Shown: piece after piece, positions 55,559 through 64,000 of the stretch
How positions within the stretch are numbered: the stretch's first letter is position 1
Layout of the letters: every line of letters begins with the position of its first letter
Translations under genes and position numbers: made by a program
Notes under the pieces: generated by a model
Database searches by the model: none
Told to the model about the DNA's origin: nothing
What the model saw: only the letters and a program-made list of their open reading frames with translations
Assembly: GCF_025244745.1 (NCBI RefSeq)
Contig: NZ_CP104213.1
Location: 737,501-801,500 of the forward strand
Direction of reading: 5' to 3'
Source: Deinococcus rubellus
GTDB lineage: Bacteria; Deinococcota; Deinococci; Deinococcales; Deinococcaceae
Length of the DNA stretch: 64,000 nt

Positions 55559-56683
55559 GTGACGGTGCGGGCCTGGCGGCGGCTGACTTTGAGCGGCGTC
55601 TTGCTGCTGGGCCTGGCGCTGGCCCAGCAGTCCAGCCCCCAATCCCCCAGTGTCCAGCAACCTGGCCTAGTGCCCGCCGAGCAGACCAGCGCCCCAGCCG
55701 CCGGGCAGCCTACTGCGGACCCCGTCATGCCAATCGAGTCGCCTGCGCCGGGCGATTCGGCTCCGGCTGATCCGGCTCCTGCCGACGTACCGCTTGGTGC
55801 GGATCAGTCCGCCACCGATTCGCCCGTCACTGACCCGTCCGGCGACGCTCAGGAAGGAGCGAACGTCACCCTGACCCGCAAGGCCAAGGACGGCAAGGAG
55901 AGGGTGATTCGTATTGTGCGGACCGGCCTGACTGACGACACCGGCATCTTCGCTTCCTGCACACCGCAGGACAGCGACCCGGCAGGCAGCCCGACCGTCT
56001 CGGTATTCTCGGAAACCGGGCCGGGCGGCATTCAGATCACGGTGGATAAGAACCTGATCCGCGCGCCGCTGGCGCTGGTGACGCAGCAGGAAGGCGGCGA
56101 CGGCCATATCGAGATGAGTGCTGGAACCGCTCGGTTTCTCGACAATCCGCCGGAGGGCAAAACTGACCGGCTCAGCCGCTGTGCTGTGCAGGCTGACCCC
56201 AAACCCGCGCCCGACACCGTGTTCGTGACCCAGGGCCGCACCAGCCTCCAGGGTCAGACCCTCGTTTACGACGAATCCGACGGGGTGGCGCGTATCGGCG
56301 GCCCGATCACCTTCGAGCGCGCTCCAGCACCCGGCAAGTCCGAAGCGGACCGCCTGACTGGCAACAGCGAGCGCATCGAGGTAGACGTGGACAAAGAAAC
56401 CACCACGCTGGCCGGAAAGGTGGTCTTGAAAAATGGCGCGCGTACCAGTACCGCCGACCGGGTGGAATACGACGACGCGGCCAATGTCGCCGTCCTGCGC
56501 GGCATGCCCGGTGCGCTGGCCCAGTCGGTCAACGGCCAGGAGATCATCTGCGCCATGATCATCCGCTACAACCTCGATCTCAACACGGTGACGGCGGTGG
56601 ACAAGATCAGCGGGCAATTTCCCGATGGCGAGGGGGGCGCGTCTGCGGCGGGCGACGCGCCGGGTGCGGGCTGCTCAGGCTGA
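55559..56683 (+). CDS. OstA-like secreted protein
   Basis: 374 aa, with signal peptide (ALAQQ cleavage region at about 22), a Pro/Ala/Asp/Gln-rich stretch to about 100, then a beta-rich domain ending in [47 protein letters not shown], matching an OstA/LptA repeat. GTG start after AGGTGGAG. Probably another bridge component of the lptC-lptA cluster; function inferred from fold and neighbours. Confidence 0.72.
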   Translation: MTVRAWRRLTLSGVLLLGLALAQQSSPQSPSVQQPGLVPAEQTSAPAAGQPTADPVMPIESPAPGDSAPADPAPADVPLGADQSATDSPVTDPSGDAQEGANVTLTRKAKDGKERVIRIVRTGLTDDTGIFASCTPQDSDPAGSPTVSVFSETGPGGIQITVDKNLIRAPLALVTQQEGGDGHIEMSAGTARFLDNPPEGKTDRLSRCAVQADPKPAPDTVFVTQGRTSLQGQTLVYDESDGVARIGGPITFERAPAPGKSEADRLTGNSERIEVDVDKETTTLAGKVVLKNGARTSTADRVEYDDAANVAVLRGMPGALAQSVNGQEIICAMIIRYNLDLNTVTAVDKISGQFPDGEGGASAAGDAPGAGCSG

Positions 56684-56709
56684 GCGTGATCATAGGAGCG
56701 GGCGGGGGA

Positions 56710-56738
56710 TTGGCAGAGCTGCGTCAATCTGTTATGTT
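56710..56738 (+). promoter_or_regulatory. ddrB promoter
   Basis: TTGGCA (56710-56715), 17-base spacer, TATGTT (56733-56738). The -10 box lies inside the RDRM-like sequence at 56732-56748, so repressor binding would block polymerase. The start would give a leader of about 75 bases. Confidence 0.65.
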
Positions 56739-56748
56739 ATTTGCGTAG
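56732..56748 (+). promoter_or_regulatory. RDRM-like operator (DdrO site) for ddrB
   Basis: TTATGTTATTTGCGTAG matches the 17-bp radiation/desiccation response motif TTATGTCATTGACATAA at 11 of 17 positions, with the left half-site intact. In Deinococcus the DdrO repressor binds this motif and the IrrE/PprI protease cleaves DdrO after DNA damage. Its position over the -10 box and ahead of a DdrB gene supports the call. Confidence 0.72.
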
Positions 56749-56820
56749 GACCAAGTCGCAGAATGCTTGGCTCTTTGCCTTCCGTCCCATGGTTACGCCT
56801 CATACACTCAAGGAGCCGAC

Positions 56821-57282
56821 ATGTCCATTCAGATTCACCTCGTGGGGCCGCTGGGCACCAGTATCAGCATCGAAGTTCAGGAGGAGCGCGAGATCTTTCC
56901 GGCGCTTCGCAAGTACGGGAAGTCCGGCTGGAGCAGCGGAGACCTGCCTGCCGGGGGCGTGTCGCTGCCGCTCGGCATGGCCGACATCTTCGACTGGAAC
57001 CTGATCGGCGCGCGGCCCTATACCAACGCTGAGGGCGAACAGGCAGTGATGTACCGGGGCCAGAGCTACAAGCGCCGCGAACTCGACGAGGTAGACACCA
57101 AGAAGATCAAGTTGCCCAAGATCGTCAAGTACTCGCGCGGTGCTCGCCCCACCGATCTGCCGCATCTCAAGGAAGGCGAGGAGGGCGGGGTGCAGTACGT
57201 CACGCTGATCACCTTCCGGGGCGGCGGCAAGGTGCTTGACGCCTATGTGGACCAGAACAAGGTGGCCAGCCAGCCGGGATAA
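56821..57282 (+). CDS. ddrB: DdrB, single-strand DNA-binding protein of the damage response
   Basis: Deinococcus-specific pentameric ssDNA-binding protein that promotes annealing during genome reassembly. 153 aa; hallmark segments are GWSSGDLPAGG, DIFDWNLIGARPY, YRGQSYKRRELDEVDTKKIKLPKIVKYSRGA and YVTLITFRGGGK, agreeing closely with D. radiodurans DdrB as I recall it. It ends soon after the core and seems to lack the long C-terminal tail of that protein. AAGGAG precedes ATG 56821. RDRM-like site and promoter lie upstream; convergent with the prolyl oligopeptidase. Confidence 0.9.
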   Translation: MSIQIHLVGPLGTSISIEVQEEREIFPALRKYGKSGWSSGDLPAGGVSLPLGMADIFDWNLIGARPYTNAEGEQAVMYRGQSYKRRELDEVDTKKIKLPKIVKYSRGARPTDLPHLKEGEEGGVQYVTLITFRGGGKVLDAYVDQNKVASQPG

Positions 57283-57316
57283 TCGGCTTTCCTGGCTCCT
57301 GAGCCGCCCTGAGCGT

Positions 57317-59359
57317 TTATTCCAGCGCCGCCAGCAGGAAGGCGTACACGTCTGCCTTTTCCTCGATGACCAGCCGGGTCGGTTTGCCTGCGCCGTGCCC
57401 GGCCCTGGTCTGGACCCGCAGCAAAACCGGTGCGCCGCCCTGCTGGACGTGTTGCAACTCGGCGGCAAACTTGTAGCTGTGGGCCGGAACCACCCGGTCG
57501 TCGTGGTCGCCGGTGGTGAGCAAGGTGGCCGGGTAGGCCCGCTGGGCGAGGTTGTGCAGCGGGCTGTAGGCGCTCAGGGTGGCGAAGCCCTCGGGCGTGT
57601 CGCTGCTGCCGTAGTCGCTGACCCAGGCCCAGCCGATCGTGAAGTGCTGAAATCTGAGCATGTCCATGACGCCCACGTGCGCCACCGCCGCGCCGATCAG
57701 CTCGGGGTGCTGGGTCAGGGTCGCGCCGACGAGGAGGCCGCCGTTGCTCCCGCCCTCGATGCCCAGGTGCGGCGGCGAGGTGTAGCCGCGCTCCACGAGA
57801 TGCCGGGCGCAGGCGGCGAAGTCGTCGAAGACGTTTTGCTTGTTGTCTTTCATCCCGGCCTGGTGCCAGTCTTCACCGTACTCGCCGCCGCCGCGCAGAT
57901 TGGCGACCACCAGCACCCCGCCCGCTTCCAGCCAGGCCAGCCGCGAAACCTCAAAGCTGGGTGTCAGCGGAATGTCGAAGCCGCCGTAGCCGTAGAGCAG
58001 GGTGGGGTGTGAGCCGTCCAGTAGCAGGTTTTTGGGCGTCACGATGAACATTGGGATGTGGGTGCCGTCTCTGCTTTCTGCAAATTCCTGGCGGACCTCG
58101 TAGGCGCTCAGGTCCACGCCCAGGTCGGGTGTCCAGACGATTTCAAGCTGGCCGCTCAGTGCATCTAACGTGTAGCTGGCCGCCGGACTCAGGAAGCTGG
58201 TGAAACTCAGGAACACCTGCGGGCTGCTGGCATGCCCGTTCAATGCGCCCACGCTGCCCAGGCCTGGCAACGTCACCGGGCGGGCGTTCTGGCCGGTTCT
58301 ATCCACCAGGGTCAGGCGACTGGAGGCGTCTTCCAACGTGTGCAGCACGAAACCCCCCGCCACCATCAGCACTTTCAGCAGACGGTCCTGGTCTTCCGGG
58401 ACGATCTCGCGCACCTCGCCCGTCTCCAGATGCTGCGAGATCAGGCGGCCCTTCGGCGCGGCGTCGTCGGTGCGAAAGTAGAGCAGCGGGCCGTCGTTGC
58501 CGACGAAGCGGTAGCTGGCCCGGAAATCGGCCACGACCTCCGTGAAGTCGCCGCGCTCTGCCAGGGGCCGCACCCAGATCAGGTTTTCGCGGGCCGTGCC
58601 CTTCCAGACGCTGACCACCAGATACGCGCCGTCCTCGCTGACCGTGCCGGAGAAGCCCCATTCCGGCTGGTCGGGGCGCTCCAGAATCAGCTCGTCCTGG
58701 GCCTGTTGGGTGCCCAGACGGTGCAGGTAAAGCCGCTGGTTGAAGTTCGCGCCGCTGAGCTGCTCGGCTTCCGGCGGGCGGTCGTAGCGTGAGTAGAAAA
58801 AGCCACTGGCATCGGGCAGCCAGCTTGCGCCGCTGAATTTGCTGTCGTGGAGGGTATCGGGCAGGTCATCGCCGCTGGCGATGTCGCGTACCCGCCACTC
58901 CTGCCAGTCGCTGCCGCCCTGGCTGACTGAGTAGGCCAGCTTGGAAGTGTCCTGGCTGACCGAGTAGTCGCCCAGCGCCACCGTGCCGTCTTCCGAGAGC
59001 GTGTTGGGGTCGAGCAGCACCCGGCCCTCAGCGGTGGGCGAGTCCATTACATACAGCACAAACTGGTTTTGCAGGCCGCTGTTGCGCATCTGGAAGTACT
59101 GGCCGCCCTCCTGCCATACCGCGCCCCGGCGGGCGTAGTCCCATAACCCGGTCAGGCGGGTGATCAGCTCAGCACGCATTGGCACGGCGTCCAGTACCCG
59201 GCGGGTCAGCTTGTTCTGGACGTCCACAAACGCCTGGGTCTCTGGGCTGCCCGCGTCCTCCAGCCAGCGGTAGGGATCGGCCACCGCGCTGCCGTGATAG
59301 GTGTCGGTGTGGTCACTGCGGCGGGTGGCGGGGGCGGATTCGGGGGAGAGAAGGGCCAT
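57317..59359 (-). CDS. Prolyl oligopeptidase (S9A)
   Basis: 680 aa serine peptidase cutting after Pro in short peptides. N-terminal beta-propeller (DTYHGSAVADPYRWLEDAGSPETQAFVDVQN), catalytic domain with IEGGSNGGLLVGATLTQ (nucleophile), LLTTGDHDDRVVP (Asp) and RAGHGAGKPTRLVIEE (His). No signal peptide; cytoplasmic. TAGGCT (59365-59370, minus strand) five bases before the ATG. Confidence 0.95.
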   Translation of the reverse strand: MALLSPESAPATRRSDHTDTYHGSAVADPYRWLEDAGSPETQAFVDVQNKLTRRVLDAVPMRAELITRLTGLWDYARRGAVWQEGGQYFQMRNSGLQNQFVLYVMDSPTAEGRVLLDPNTLSEDGTVALGDYSVSQDTSKLAYSVSQGGSDWQEWRVRDIASGDDLPDTLHDSKFSGASWLPDASGFFYSRYDRPPEAEQLSGANFNQRLYLHRLGTQQAQDELILERPDQPEWGFSGTVSEDGAYLVVSVWKGTARENLIWVRPLAERGDFTEVVADFRASYRFVGNDGPLLYFRTDDAAPKGRLISQHLETGEVREIVPEDQDRLLKVLMVAGGFVLHTLEDASSRLTLVDRTGQNARPVTLPGLGSVGALNGHASSPQVFLSFTSFLSPAASYTLDALSGQLEIVWTPDLGVDLSAYEVRQEFAESRDGTHIPMFIVTPKNLLLDGSHPTLLYGYGGFDIPLTPSFEVSRLAWLEAGGVLVVANLRGGGEYGEDWHQAGMKDNKQNVFDDFAACARHLVERGYTSPPHLGIEGGSNGGLLVGATLTQHPELIGAAVAHVGVMDMLRFQHFTIGWAWVSDYGSSDTPEGFATLSAYSPLHNLAQRAYPATLLTTGDHDDRVVPAHSYKFAAELQHVQQGGAPVLLRVQTRAGHGAGKPTRLVIEEKADVYAFLLAALE

Positions 59360-59440
59360 GCCTCAGCCTACCCGTCCATTTCAAATAGGTTTGAGGCCAG
59401 CAACGAAGACTTAAGATGCAATGAGGATGACTGGCTTTTC

Positions 59441-60022
59441 ATGATGATGTTCAGAGGCCCAAACCGACTTGAGGCCTTCAGCGACGGCGTGTTTGCCATC
59501 GCCATCACACTGCTGATTCTGGAGATCAAGGTGCCGCAGGTGGGCGGACTCGGCAGCGGGACGGCGCTGTGGCGGGGGCTGCTGCACCTGTGGCCTTCAT
59601 ATCTGGCCTACCTGCTGGCCTTTTCCACCATCCTGATCTCGTGGATCGGGCACCACATGCTGATCGGTCAGGTCAAGCAGGTCACTCAGAAGCTGCTGAT
59701 CGTCAACGGGTTTTTTCTGCTCACCGTGTCGTTTCTGCCGTTTCCGACAGCGGTGGTCGCCGAATACCTGCGCTCGGAGTCGGGCAGCGCCGCCGCCGCC
59801 TTCTACGCGCTGGCCAACCTGCTCAACAGCCTGGCGTTTTTTCTTCTGGCTCGGACCATCACCGCCGCCCACCCGGACAGTCTCGCGCTCCTCGGGCGCA
59901 GTCAGCGCGACTCGTTTCTGGGTATCTTCTGGTGTCTGGCCTGTGCTGTTCTGGCGCTGTTCAGCCCGCTCGCCTCGCTGCTGCTGGTGGCCGGGTTGTT
60001 CGTCTGGTGGGTGCGCCCCTGA
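59441..60022 (+). CDS. TMEM175-family potassium channel-like protein
   Basis: 193 aa with six hydrophobic segments and the family signature at the start: RLEAFSDGVFAIAITLLILEIKVP (RxxxFSDxxFAIxxTLL), the pore-lining helix of TMEM175/DUF1211 channels. Also SYLAYLLAFSTILISWIGHHMLI. Three ATG codons at 59441-59449 are possible starts. Second potassium-related gene in the window besides ktrAB. Confidence 0.85.
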   Translation: MMMFRGPNRLEAFSDGVFAIAITLLILEIKVPQVGGLGSGTALWRGLLHLWPSYLAYLLAFSTILISWIGHHMLIGQVKQVTQKLLIVNGFFLLTVSFLPFPTAVVAEYLRSESGSAAAAFYALANLLNSLAFFLLARTITAAHPDSLALLGRSQRDSFLGIFWCLACAVLALFSPLASLLLVAGLFVWWVRP

Positions 60023-60112
60023 CCGCTTGCCCCGGCGCTTCGGTGCGCCGGAATGCGACTACACTGGAGTCAGTCCAAAATTGCCCTGCTGCTCGCCTGT
60101 TCTGGAGGTTTC

Positions 60113-62254
60113 ATGACCCTTTCCCAAGCCACTGCTGCCCAATCCACCCACGGCCAGACCGCCGACGGCCTCTATTTCCGCGCCTGCAATCTCTGCGAGG
60201 CCATCTGCGGCCTGCAATTGACGGTCAAGGGGGGTGCGGTGGTGGACGTGCGCGGCGACCCCCTTGATCCGCTCAGCCACGGCCACATTTGCCCCAAAGG
60301 GGCGGTGATCGCCGACATTCACACCGACCCGGACCGCCTGAAACTCCCGATGCGGCGAGACGGCGACACTTGGACCGAACTTGGCTGGGATGAGGCGCTC
60401 GACTACGTGGCGACCCGGCTGCGCGAGGTGCAGACCCGGCACGGTCAGGACAGCGTGGCGGTGTACCAGGGCAACCCCAGCGTCCACAACTCCGGCACGC
60501 TGCTCTCGGCGGGCGGCTTCGTGCGCGCCCTGGGAAGCCGCAGCAGATACTCGGCCACCAGCATGGACCAGCTCCCGCACCATTTCGCCGCCGCCGAGAT
60601 GTTCGGCCACCCGCTGCTGCTGCCGATTCCCGATATTGACCGCAGCGACTACTTTTTAATGCTGGGTGCAAATCCGCTGGCCTCCAACGGCAGCATCATG
60701 ACTGCGCCGGGCATGCGGGGCCGCCTGAAAGCGCTGCGCGGGCGCGGCGGTAAAGTCGTGCTGCTCGATCCGCGCCGCACCGAGAGCGCCGAAGTTGCCG
60801 ACGAGCACCACTTCATCCGCCCCGGCAGCGACGCACTGCTGCTGCTGGCGCTGCTGAACGTTATTTTTGCCGAGAAACTGGACCAGCCGGGCCACCTCGC
60901 CGAATTTACCGATGGGCTGGCCGAGTTGAGGGCCGCTGCTGCAACGTTTACTCCTGAAAAGGTGGCCCAGGCAACGGGCGTGGACGCCGAAACCATCCGC
61001 CGCCTGGCCCGCGAGTTCGCCGCTGCTGAGCGGGCCGTCGTCTATGGACGTATCGGCCTGAGCTTGCAGGCGTTCGGTGGGTTGTGCCAGTGGCTGCTCA
61101 ATGCGCTGAATCTGGTGACTAGCAACCTGGACCGCGAGGGCGGTGCGATGTGGCCGCTGCCCGCCTTCGATTTGCTCGGCCGTGCCAAGAAAGGCCAGAC
61201 GTACCATCACCGCTGGCACTCGCGGGTGCGCGGGTTGCCGGAGTTCGATGGCGAGCTGCCGGTGGCCGCGCTGGCCGAGGAGTTCCTGACGCCCGGCGAG
61301 GGGCAACTGCGGGCCTTCGTGACCATCGCGGGCAACCCGGTGCTCAGTACCCCGGACGGCGAGAAACTCGATCAGGCACTCGCGGGCGTGGAGTTCATGG
61401 TCAGCATCGACCCCTACCTCAACGCCACCACCCGCCGCGCCGACGTGATCCTACCGCCTGCCGTGGGCCTGGAAACGCAGCACTACGACGTGGTGTTTCA
61501 CCATTTCGCCGTTCGCAACACTGCCCGGATCAGCGACCCCATCTTTCCGATTGGTGGGCACCAGCGTTACGACTGGCAGATTTTCGAGAGTCTGCGTGAG
61601 CGCCTCTCAGGCGAGAAGGGCAGCACGCCGGACGAGCGTCTGGAGCTGGGTCTCAAGCACGGACCGCGCCACACCAGTCTGGAAGCGTTGCGGGCTGCGC
61701 CGCACGGCACCGATTACGGCCCCATGCAGCCTTGCCTGCCGCAGCGTCTGCTCACTGCCGAAGGCCGGATCAACGCCGCCCCCGCGCCGATGCTGGCTGA
61801 CCTGGCCCGGCTGGAAGCCACGCTCAGTGCCGACGTTCCCGACCTCGTCCTGATCGGGCGCAGGCAGCTTCGCAGCAACAATTCCTGGATGCACAACGTG
61901 CCGAGGCTGATGCGCGGGCCGCAGCGCTGCACCCTGATGCTCAACCCGGTGGACGCGGCGCGGCTGAATATCCAGAACGGGCAGATGGTGGAAGTCCGCT
62001 CGCGGGTTGGCGCGGTGACAGTGCAGGCCGAGGTGACGGGCACCCTGATGCCCGGCGTGGTCAGCCTGCCGCACGGCTTCGGACACGGCAGGGCAGGTGT
62101 GCGCCTGGAAGTGGCCGCCGCCCACGCTGGGGCCAGCGCCAACGACCTGACCGATCCAGAATTTCTGGATGAACTCACCGGCAACACGGCGGCCAGCGGC
62201 GTGCCGGTGAAAGTGACAGCCGTGCAGGTACCGGAGGAGAGCGCGGCGGACTGA
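60113..62254 (+). CDS. Molybdopterin-dependent oxidoreductase
   Basis: 713 aa DMSO-reductase superfamily protein (nitrate reductase/formate dehydrogenase-like). N-terminal Fe4S4 ligands FRACNLCEAICGLQLTV...HICPKG; molybdopterin domains with GANPLASNGS, LLDPRRTESAEVADEHHFIRPGSDALLLLAL, VTIAGNPVLSTPDG; C-terminal barrel with RSNNSWMHNVPRL and VSLPHGFGH. No twin-arginine signal, so cytoplasmic. No partner subunits adjacent. Substrate unknown. CTGGAGG upstream of ATG 60113 decides the start. Confidence 0.88.
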   Translation: MTLSQATAAQSTHGQTADGLYFRACNLCEAICGLQLTVKGGAVVDVRGDPLDPLSHGHICPKGAVIADIHTDPDRLKLPMRRDGDTWTELGWDEALDYVATRLREVQTRHGQDSVAVYQGNPSVHNSGTLLSAGGFVRALGSRSRYSATSMDQLPHHFAAAEMFGHPLLLPIPDIDRSDYFLMLGANPLASNGSIMTAPGMRGRLKALRGRGGKVVLLDPRRTESAEVADEHHFIRPGSDALLLLALLNVIFAEKLDQPGHLAEFTDGLAELRAAAATFTPEKVAQATGVDAETIRRLAREFAAAERAVVYGRIGLSLQAFGGLCQWLLNALNLVTSNLDREGGAMWPLPAFDLLGRAKKGQTYHHRWHSRVRGLPEFDGELPVAALAEEFLTPGEGQLRAFVTIAGNPVLSTPDGEKLDQALAGVEFMVSIDPYLNATTRRADVILPPAVGLETQHYDVVFHHFAVRNTARISDPIFPIGGHQRYDWQIFESLRERLSGEKGSTPDERLELGLKHGPRHTSLEALRAAPHGTDYGPMQPCLPQRLLTAEGRINAAPAPMLADLARLEATLSADVPDLVLIGRRQLRSNNSWMHNVPRLMRGPQRCTLMLNPVDAARLNIQNGQMVEVRSRVGAVTVQAEVTGTLMPGVVSLPHGFGHGRAGVRLEVAAAHAGASANDLTDPEFLDELTGNTAASGVPVKVTAVQVPEESAAD

Positions 62255-62392
62255 ACAGCAAAGTGAAAGCAGGTGGCCATAAGCTGATTTCTGCCTGTGG
62301 GCTGCGCCTTGCCGTCGCTGGGGCGGTGGTGGGTTTCCGTTCCGGCTGTATTCTTTCACCTGGATTCAAGTATTCTTTGCAATGTTGCTTCC

Positions 62393-62452
62393 GGCAGCCC
62401 CGCTCCTTGCCTGTCAAAAGTACGGCTTGTCAAGAGTGCAAGCGGGGCCGCC
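62393..62452 (+). promoter_or_regulatory. Structured leader hairpin upstream of lepB
   Basis: GCCCCGCT (62397-62404) pairs perfectly with AGCGGGGC (62441-62448), extended by GGC/GCC (62393-62395 with 62450-62452) across one mismatch. It lies 22 bases before the lepB start, in a 220-base gap with otherwise AT-richer sequence. No T-run; a leader regulating lepB or a barrier between transcripts is possible. Confidence 0.4.
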
Positions 62453-62474
62453 CTGCTGAAGTTCAGGAGTGTTG

Positions 62475-63239
62475 ATGACCAAACTCAAGAAACCGCCGAA
62501 TGCCTTGCAGCGCCTCTGGAAAGAGCTGCTCGAACCGATTGTGTTCGCCGTGGTGATCACCCAGTTTATTGCCACCCTGGTCGGTGTGGACGGCGTCAGC
62601 ATGATGCCCAACCTGCGCCACCACGAGCGCGTCTTCGTGCCCAAATACGAAACCTGGCTGCACAAGGCGGGCGTCGGCAGCTTCAAGCGCGGCGATATCC
62701 TCATTTTCAAGCCACCCGCCGCTGCCGAGACGCGAAGCTTCTTCAATCTGTGGACCTACCGCCCCTTCCTGATCAAGCGCCTGACCGGGCTGCCCGGCGA
62801 CAAGATCCGGATCACCAAGGGCGTGGTGTTCGTCAACGACGTGGCCCTGAGCAACGATTACACCGCCTCCTACTGGCAGTCACAGGGCTGCTGGGACACG
62901 GATAGCCCGATTGCCAACCAGATCCAGTCCAACCTCAAGGGCATCGTGCAGGACGCCCCCGAACTGACGGTGCCTGCCGGGCAGTACTTCGTGATGGGCG
63001 ACAACCGCACCGAGAACGGCTCGGAAGACTCGCGCCTGTTCGGGCCCGTGCCGCTGCGCGATATTGCGGGCCGCGCCGCCGCCGTGATCTGGCCGATCAT
63101 GCGCCAGGAAAACGCCAAGTACAACTGCGCCATTCAGAGTGCCAACCCTGCCGACTACGTGACCACCAGCGGTAAGAGCGTCCTGAACTGGCGGGTGCTG
63201 ACGCGCCCTGAGACGTTCAACCAGAACTTCGGGAAGTGA
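62475..63239 (+). CDS. lepB: Signal peptidase I
   Basis: 254 aa type I leader peptidase removing signal peptides at the membrane surface. One N-terminal helix ([21 protein letters not shown]), catalytic Ser in [16 protein letters not shown], catalytic Lys in [17 protein letters not shown], and [22 protein letters not shown]. An additional insert ([20 protein letters not shown]) lies in the middle. TTG/GTG codons just upstream are alternative starts. GGAG lies ahead of the ATG. Confidence 0.94.
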   Translation: MTKLKKPPNALQRLWKELLEPIVFAVVITQFIATLVGVDGVSMMPNLRHHERVFVPKYETWLHKAGVGSFKRGDILIFKPPAAAETRSFFNLWTYRPFLIKRLTGLPGDKIRITKGVVFVNDVALSNDYTASYWQSQGCWDTDSPIANQIQSNLKGIVQDAPELTVPAGQYFVMGDNRTENGSEDSRLFGPVPLRDIAGRAAAVIWPIMRQENAKYNCAIQSANPADYVTTSGKSVLNWRVLTRPETFNQNFGK

Positions 63240-63271
63240 GATTGAGCAGGAGCGGAGTCAGTCTCAGTTGG

Positions 63272-63304
63272 GCAGGCCGGGAGAGGATTCCCTGGCCTGC
63301 TTTT
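63272..63304 (+). terminator. Terminator after lepB
   Basis: GCAGGCC (63272-63278) pairs perfectly with GGCCTGC (63294-63300), then TTTT. Confidence 0.85.
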
Positions 63305-63307
63305 CGT

Positions 63308-64000
63308 TTAGCTCAGTGTTTCCTGGCCTGACGACGTGGACGCGAGGTGCTGCGGCCCCAGCTCACGCGCCGCGCCGACGCCCAGCAGGCCCAGCGTCAG
63401 GTCGAACTCGGCCAATACGTTCTGGATGACCTCACGCACGCCCGCCTCGCCGCCCAGCGCCAGCCCGTAGACGTAGGGGCGGCCCAGCAGGACAGCCTGC
63501 GCGCCCAGGGCCAGCGCCTTGGCCACGTCCGAGCCGGTGCGCACGCCGCTGTCGAGCAGCACTGGCAGGCCTGCAGCCGCCGCCACCACGCCCGGCAAAG
63601 CGTCGAGCGAGGCCACCGCGCCGTCGAGCTGGCGACCCCCGTGGTTGCTGACGATCAACCCGTCCACGCCGCGCTGCTCGGCCTCGCGGGCGTCGTCTGG
63701 GTGCAGGATGCCCTTGAGGACAATCGGCAGCCGGGTCCACTGGCGCAGGCGGCTGATGTCGTCCCAGCTCAGATCGGGACGGGTGTAGGTGGCGGTGAAG
63801 CGGGCGGCGGCGTTCTGCACCTCCCGGAAACTCAGGCCGAAGCGTTTGCCCGCAGCGCGGAGCTGGGCGGCGGTTCGCAGCAGGGCCGGGGTGGCGGGCG
63901 GCGCAGCCGGGGCGGGCGGCAGCCGTTCCCCCAGCCGCGATCGGAACACCGGGTCGGAGAGGTACTGCGCCAGTCCCTGCCCGCGCAAAAACGGCAGGCT
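63308..64000 (-). CDS. FMN-dependent alpha-hydroxy-acid oxidase/dehydrogenase, C-terminal part
   Basis: The C-terminal 230 residues of an LldD/glycolate-oxidase-like flavoenzyme; the 5' end lies beyond the window. Motifs: [49 protein letters not shown] (FMN and active-site His in NHGGRQLD), [35 protein letters not shown]. Lactate 2-monooxygenase or a related enzyme is likely; substrate unresolved from this part. Confidence 0.88.
   Translation of the reverse strand, partial: SLPFLRGQGLAQYLSDPVFRSRLGERLPPAPAAPPATPALLRTAAQLRAAGKRFGLSFREVQNAAARFTATYTRPDLSWDDISRLRQWTRLPIVLKGILHPDDAREAEQRGVDGLIVSNHGGRQLDGAVASLDALPGVVAAAAGLPVLLDSGVRTGSDVAKALALGAQAVLLGRPYVYGLALGGEAGVREVIQNVLAEFDLTLGLLGVGAARELGPQHLASTSSGQETLS

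Overview
The window is a GC-rich chromosomal segment from a bacterium of the genus Deinococcus. The assignment rests on several independent signs: a DdrB single-strand DNA-binding protein gene behind a radiation/desiccation response motif (RDRM), a poxvirus-type topoisomerase IB, an archaeal-type prolyl-tRNA synthetase, an HspR-type (HAIR) heat-shock operator, and about thirty genes whose start codon follows a TAnnnT -10 box by only 5-9 bases, the signature of leaderless mRNAs known to be common in Deinococcus. The species cannot be named from the sequence alone.

Layout. 1-5.1 kb: dnaK-grpE-dnaJ (minus strand) divergent from ftsH, sharing a HAIR operator. 5.1-12.8 kb: a small unknown protein coupled to an MFS exporter, an SDR, a DUF4388 protein, dusA, cyclopropane-fatty-acid synthase and an LD-carboxypeptidase. 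12.96-14.03 kb: a complete IS630-type element with a -1 frameshift site, just upstream of the promoter of tRNA-Pro/tRNA-Gly. 14.3-15.7 kb: a pilT-like gene broken by a frameshift, and tRNA-Arg. 15.7-28 kb: acetyltransferase, an HtrA-like protease with an RG-rich insert, a LuxR-type regulator, ung, topoisomerase IB, DUF427, khpB/jag, prmC, an alkyltransferase-like protein, two nucleotidyltransferases, a TetR regulator, proS. 28-32.5 kb: DUF1345 protein, a 2-phosphoglycerate-kinase-like protein with three ATP-cone-like repeats, and KtrA/KtrB potassium uptake. 32.6-43 kb: RNA methyltransferase, HNH protein, xpt, acyl-CoA carboxylase beta subunit, lipase, M20 peptidase, two cyclophilins and cmk. 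43-47.4 kb: a PfkB kinase, mltG, lptF, lptG. 47.6-52.4 kb: the oxidative pentose phosphate operon gnd-zwf-opcA-pgl. 52.4-53 kb: a decayed GGDEF gene. 53-57.3 kb: tatD, an lptC-lptA-ostA-like cluster, and ddrB. 57.3-64 kb: prolyl oligopeptidase, TMEM175-type channel, a molybdopterin oxidoreductase, lepB and the 3' part of an FMN-dependent alpha-hydroxy-acid oxidase.

How it fits together. The segment is mostly core metabolism, protein quality control and envelope biogenesis, with genome-maintenance genes (ung, topoisomerase IB, alkyltransferase-like protein, ddrB) scattered among them. No plasmid, prophage, CRISPR or defence island is visible; the only mobile DNA is the IS630 element. The most unusual things are small: leaderless upstream reading frames that overlap the starts of lptF and lptC, a histone-H1-like basic tail on glucose-6-phosphate dehydrogenase, an RG/GW-rich block inserted into the PDZ domain of a cytoplasmic HtrA-like protease, a four-tract G-quadruplex motif at the ktrA start, and complete Lpt-type export genes in a lineage not known to make LPS. 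I did not find a clearly new multi-gene system.
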